DNA from: Agapetus fuscipes
Lineage: Eukaryota; Arthropoda; Insecta; Trichoptera; Glossosomatidae
Length of the DNA: 64,000 nucleotides
Assembly (NCBI GenBank): GCA_951799405.1
Contig: OX637332.1
Span: forward strand, 7,631,001-7,695,000
Reading direction: 5' to 3'
Under the pieces are notes generated by a model that did not search any database, had not been told where the DNA came from, and worked only from the letters and a program-made list of their open reading frames with translations. Positions 61,956-64,000 of this stretch are shown in pieces (position 1 is the first letter of the stretch; each line of letters starts with the position of its first letter). A program made the position numbers and the translations under genes.

Positions 61956-62327
61956 TCAGCCAAAGATGTAGCGATTGTTTGATGTAGGAAGCTCAGTAGG
62001 ATCATTTGCACCTCCATTTCCAGTGACTTCATTACCATTATTACCATTGAAGCGGTGGGCATGGTTCCCATTCAATGCTTTTTGGATATTTTCGATTTTA
62101 GATCCAAAGTTATTGACATTACTATGGGAACCAGTCAATATTTGCCGAATATAATTTTGGACATCATCTTCATTGGGGTTGCGGTTACCATTATTCACTT
62201 TCAATACTTGCTTGACCAACTTTTCGACATTACCTCCATTGTCGTTGAGGTGAGTTAACCAGCCTGCCTCCACACATACTGCCACCAGCAGTACTGCCAT
62301 GAATACAAACACGCTGCGAGACATCAT
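61956..62327 (-). CDS. Secreted modular Asn-rich protein, paralog D
   Basis: 123 residues. Identical signal peptide (MMSRSVFVFMAVLLVAVCVE), then three modules: GNVEKLVKQVLKVNNGN, DDVQNYIRQILTGSHSN and SKIENIQKALNGNHAH. The linker HRFNGNNGNEVTGNGG and end NDPTELPTSNNRYIFG are as in paralog A. Acceptor TTGTTACAG at 62343-62335. A poly(A) signal (TTTATTTATTC on plus) is at ~61800. A mosaic of A-like C-terminus with its own modules suggests recombination or gene conversion between members. Confidence 0.87.
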   Translation of the reverse strand: MMSRSVFVFMAVLLVAVCVEAGWLTHLNDNGGNVEKLVKQVLKVNNGNRNPNEDDVQNYIRQILTGSHSNVNNFGSKIENIQKALNGNHAHRFNGNNGNEVTGNGGANDPTELPTSNNRYIFG

Positions 62328-62409
62328 TGCGGAACTGTAACAAACGAAGCATATTGTTATGATTGTTACGTAATTTGTGACAGCTTAAAGATGATCCATC
62401 AGATAACGT

Positions 62410-62999
62410 TATTATACACATGTATAAAGTCTATAGCAAGGGTGCCTAATGCCTACACTTTTTCTTGAGGAGATTGACCTTGCAAAAATTTATGAATATG
62501 ACATCGACATTTTAAGTGTTTAGCCCACCGAATATAACTCATAATTCAGAATGCATAAAAAAAACAAAAGTAAAAGTACATTTAGTGCCAAATGTCAAAT
62601 CAGTTTTAAGGTCAATCACTGAAATTTTAGCAATCCTCAGAGATTGACCTTACAACCTTCCGCGATCGACTAATCGATGGCGATCGACCGTATAAGCATT
62701 TCTAGTCTATAGTTTTCGACTAGTAGTGTAAAAAAAGTACTGAAACTATCAAGACGATGGACTGGAAAGTAAATCAAAATCAAATAGTTACTGTAACTGA
62801 AAACGTAAATCTGTCGCTATTCCTGTGGCCTTAGTCTCTTTTTCCTCTTTGAGTCCGTTCATATCCATCACCTTTTTCGCCCAATTTCTTCTTTTACATC
62901 CGCTTTTAATATTCTGTTTTACCACAATTATCCGCTTATCTTAAAAAAATATCCGCTAGTTTCGGTTATGGATATATGTTTTATTATATCTTATTTTTC
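62410..62999. other. No gene; intron of paralog D with traces of the RTE remnant
   Basis: GAGTCCGTTCATATCCATCA (62851) matches the intron of A-C, but most of the RTE remnant is deleted. Positions ~62440-62710 hold an insertion-like stretch with two diverged AGATTGACCTT repeats. Confidence 0.5.
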
Positions 63000-63444
63000 T
63001 TCCTTGACTTATAGGTTGGTATGAGGCTTACCACCCATACTGTAAGAAATGTTTCACTTTGCCTATGTCATCCCTGTTTCAAGGAAGGTCGGCAAAAGTT
63101 GAAAGGCTTATTTTTATTTTTAGGTTTAGTTTTTAATTTGTAAGTACACATTAACTATTTGTAAGCGCGAACTCACACGTGTCTGTTTGTGGGCATGCAT
63201 TTGACATGAGTTTTGATTGTTATTATATCCTTGCAATACTAGATTATTATTACGCTCACAAATAGGCTCGTGTAATTTTGCGCTTACAATTGATGCATGC
63301 CCACATAAAAAATATAATACGAAAAATCTCAAATGAACATAAAATCTCTGCAACATTTCCCGAAACAGGGGTGACATTGGCTAAGTGTGCAATGATTAAA
63401 AGTGTGCGTGGTCAGCCTCATACCAACATAAGTCAAGGAATAAT
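63000..63444. repeat. Inverted tail-repeat pair in intron of paralog D
   Basis: Plus copy 63000-63245 and minus copy 63250-63444, uninterrupted at AATGAACATAAAATC. Confidence 0.85.
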
Positions 63445-63549
63445 AAACAATCAAAATTAAATATGTAGAAAGCGAGAAATTCCTTATTTTGTTGAAGATT
63501 ACAATATGTTGATTGAACTAGAAATGTAGAAATATAAAATATAACTTAC

Positions 63550-63606
63550 TCTGAAATCTGAGGGGAAACTGAATATGTCACAATACAACAACCAAGGGCT
63601 TATATA
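63550..63606 (-). promoter_or_regulatory. Promoter and exon 1 of paralog D
   Basis: TATATAAG (63606-63599), initiator ATTCAGTTTCC with A at 63570, exon 1 of ~21 nt, donor GTAAGT at 63549-63544. Intron ~1.2 kb. Confidence 0.65.
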
Positions 63607-63854
63607 CCATTCCTTATCATGTATATCGACAAACCAGAAAATTAAATTGGAATCATTTTTCTACATTTTGATTGTTTTACTTTTCAATTTATTTTTTAAT
63701 TAAAACAATATTATTAAGGTTACAATAAACAGCTGTTGATAACTTCTGATTAATTGAAAAAAAAATTGTAATGTAGGCCATTAAACATTTATGCTCAAAA
63801 TTAATATCACATGTATAAGCAAAAGCAGACATTTTTATGATAAAAATCTATGAT

Positions 63855-64000
63855 GTAAGTTTTACAGCATGGATGATCAATGCTGCTCAAACCTTGAAAT
63901 ATAATTGATCAGAGGGTCGAGAAATTCCGCATTTTTTTTTCATAATCTTCCGTCACAATTCAAGGATTGACCTGCAGTAATAAGTATCAATTTTTTCGCT
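63855..64000. repeat. Start of a further paralog block
   Basis: ACAGCATGGATGATCAATGC, CATAATCTTCCGTCACAATT and GACCTGCAGTAATAAGTATC match 51712-51820 and 60883-61015, the left starts of blocks C and D. The rest lies beyond the window. Confidence 0.6.

Overview
This is eukaryotic, very probably insect, DNA. It is AT-rich and dense in transposable elements. Several element classes common in insect genomes occur together (RTE- and Jockey-type LINEs, BEL/Pao and Gypsy LTR elements, Penelope-like pieces, Helitron-like ends, tRNA-derived SINEs, MITEs), and the host genes have TATA boxes with arthropod-type TCAGT initiators. A sap-feeding insect would fit the small secreted proteins, but the species cannot be named from the sequence. 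No rRNA, true tRNA, CRISPR or bacterial-type operon was seen.

Host genes. Five small secreted-protein genes lie on the minus strand. One (CDS 4203-4886) encodes an Asn/Gly-rich protein with six 18-residue repeats. Four are tandem paralogs (A 17972-18283, B 43008-43433, C 53155-53640, D 61956-62327). They share an identical signal peptide, a variable number of ~22-residue helical modules, a GNN-rich linker and the C-terminus NNRYIFG. All five appear to share one architecture: TATA box, short untranslated exon 1, an intron of 0.8-3.3 kb, and a single coding exon. The paralogs sit in a tandem array of larger blocks. Block remnants without a coding exon occur at about 11.3 kb and 20.6-23.1 kb, and a further block begins at about 63.86 kb and runs off the right edge.

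Mobile elements by region. 1-2 kb: an inverted-repeat DNA element whose second copy, in inverse orientation, is at 55.6-60.8 kb. 2.6-9.7 kb: RTE and Jockey LINE pieces, SINEs and MITEs. 12.4-16.4 kb: an RTE element with an intact 1001-residue ORF, inserted in an older RTE copy. 20-25 kb: Penelope-like pieces, two inverted-arm hairpin elements with 13-bp target duplications, and a 1.05-kb solo LTR. 25-35 kb: a LINE split by a 7.1-kb BEL/Pao element with nearly identical LTRs. 35-42 kb: Helitron-like ends, a 16-bp minisatellite, a pogo-like element inside a CATA array, and another LINE split by a solo LTR. 44-51 kb: Jockey and Penelope fragments and an element with long 'TTCGGCCAACGACA'-type arms. 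57-60 kb: an internally deleted Gypsy element.

The most abundant repeat, about 30 copies, is a ~245-bp sequence identical in kind to the 3' end of the RTE element. Many copies start at the same point, so it looks like a SINE using the RTE machinery. Presence or absence of insertions between paralogous blocks gives an internal relative chronology.
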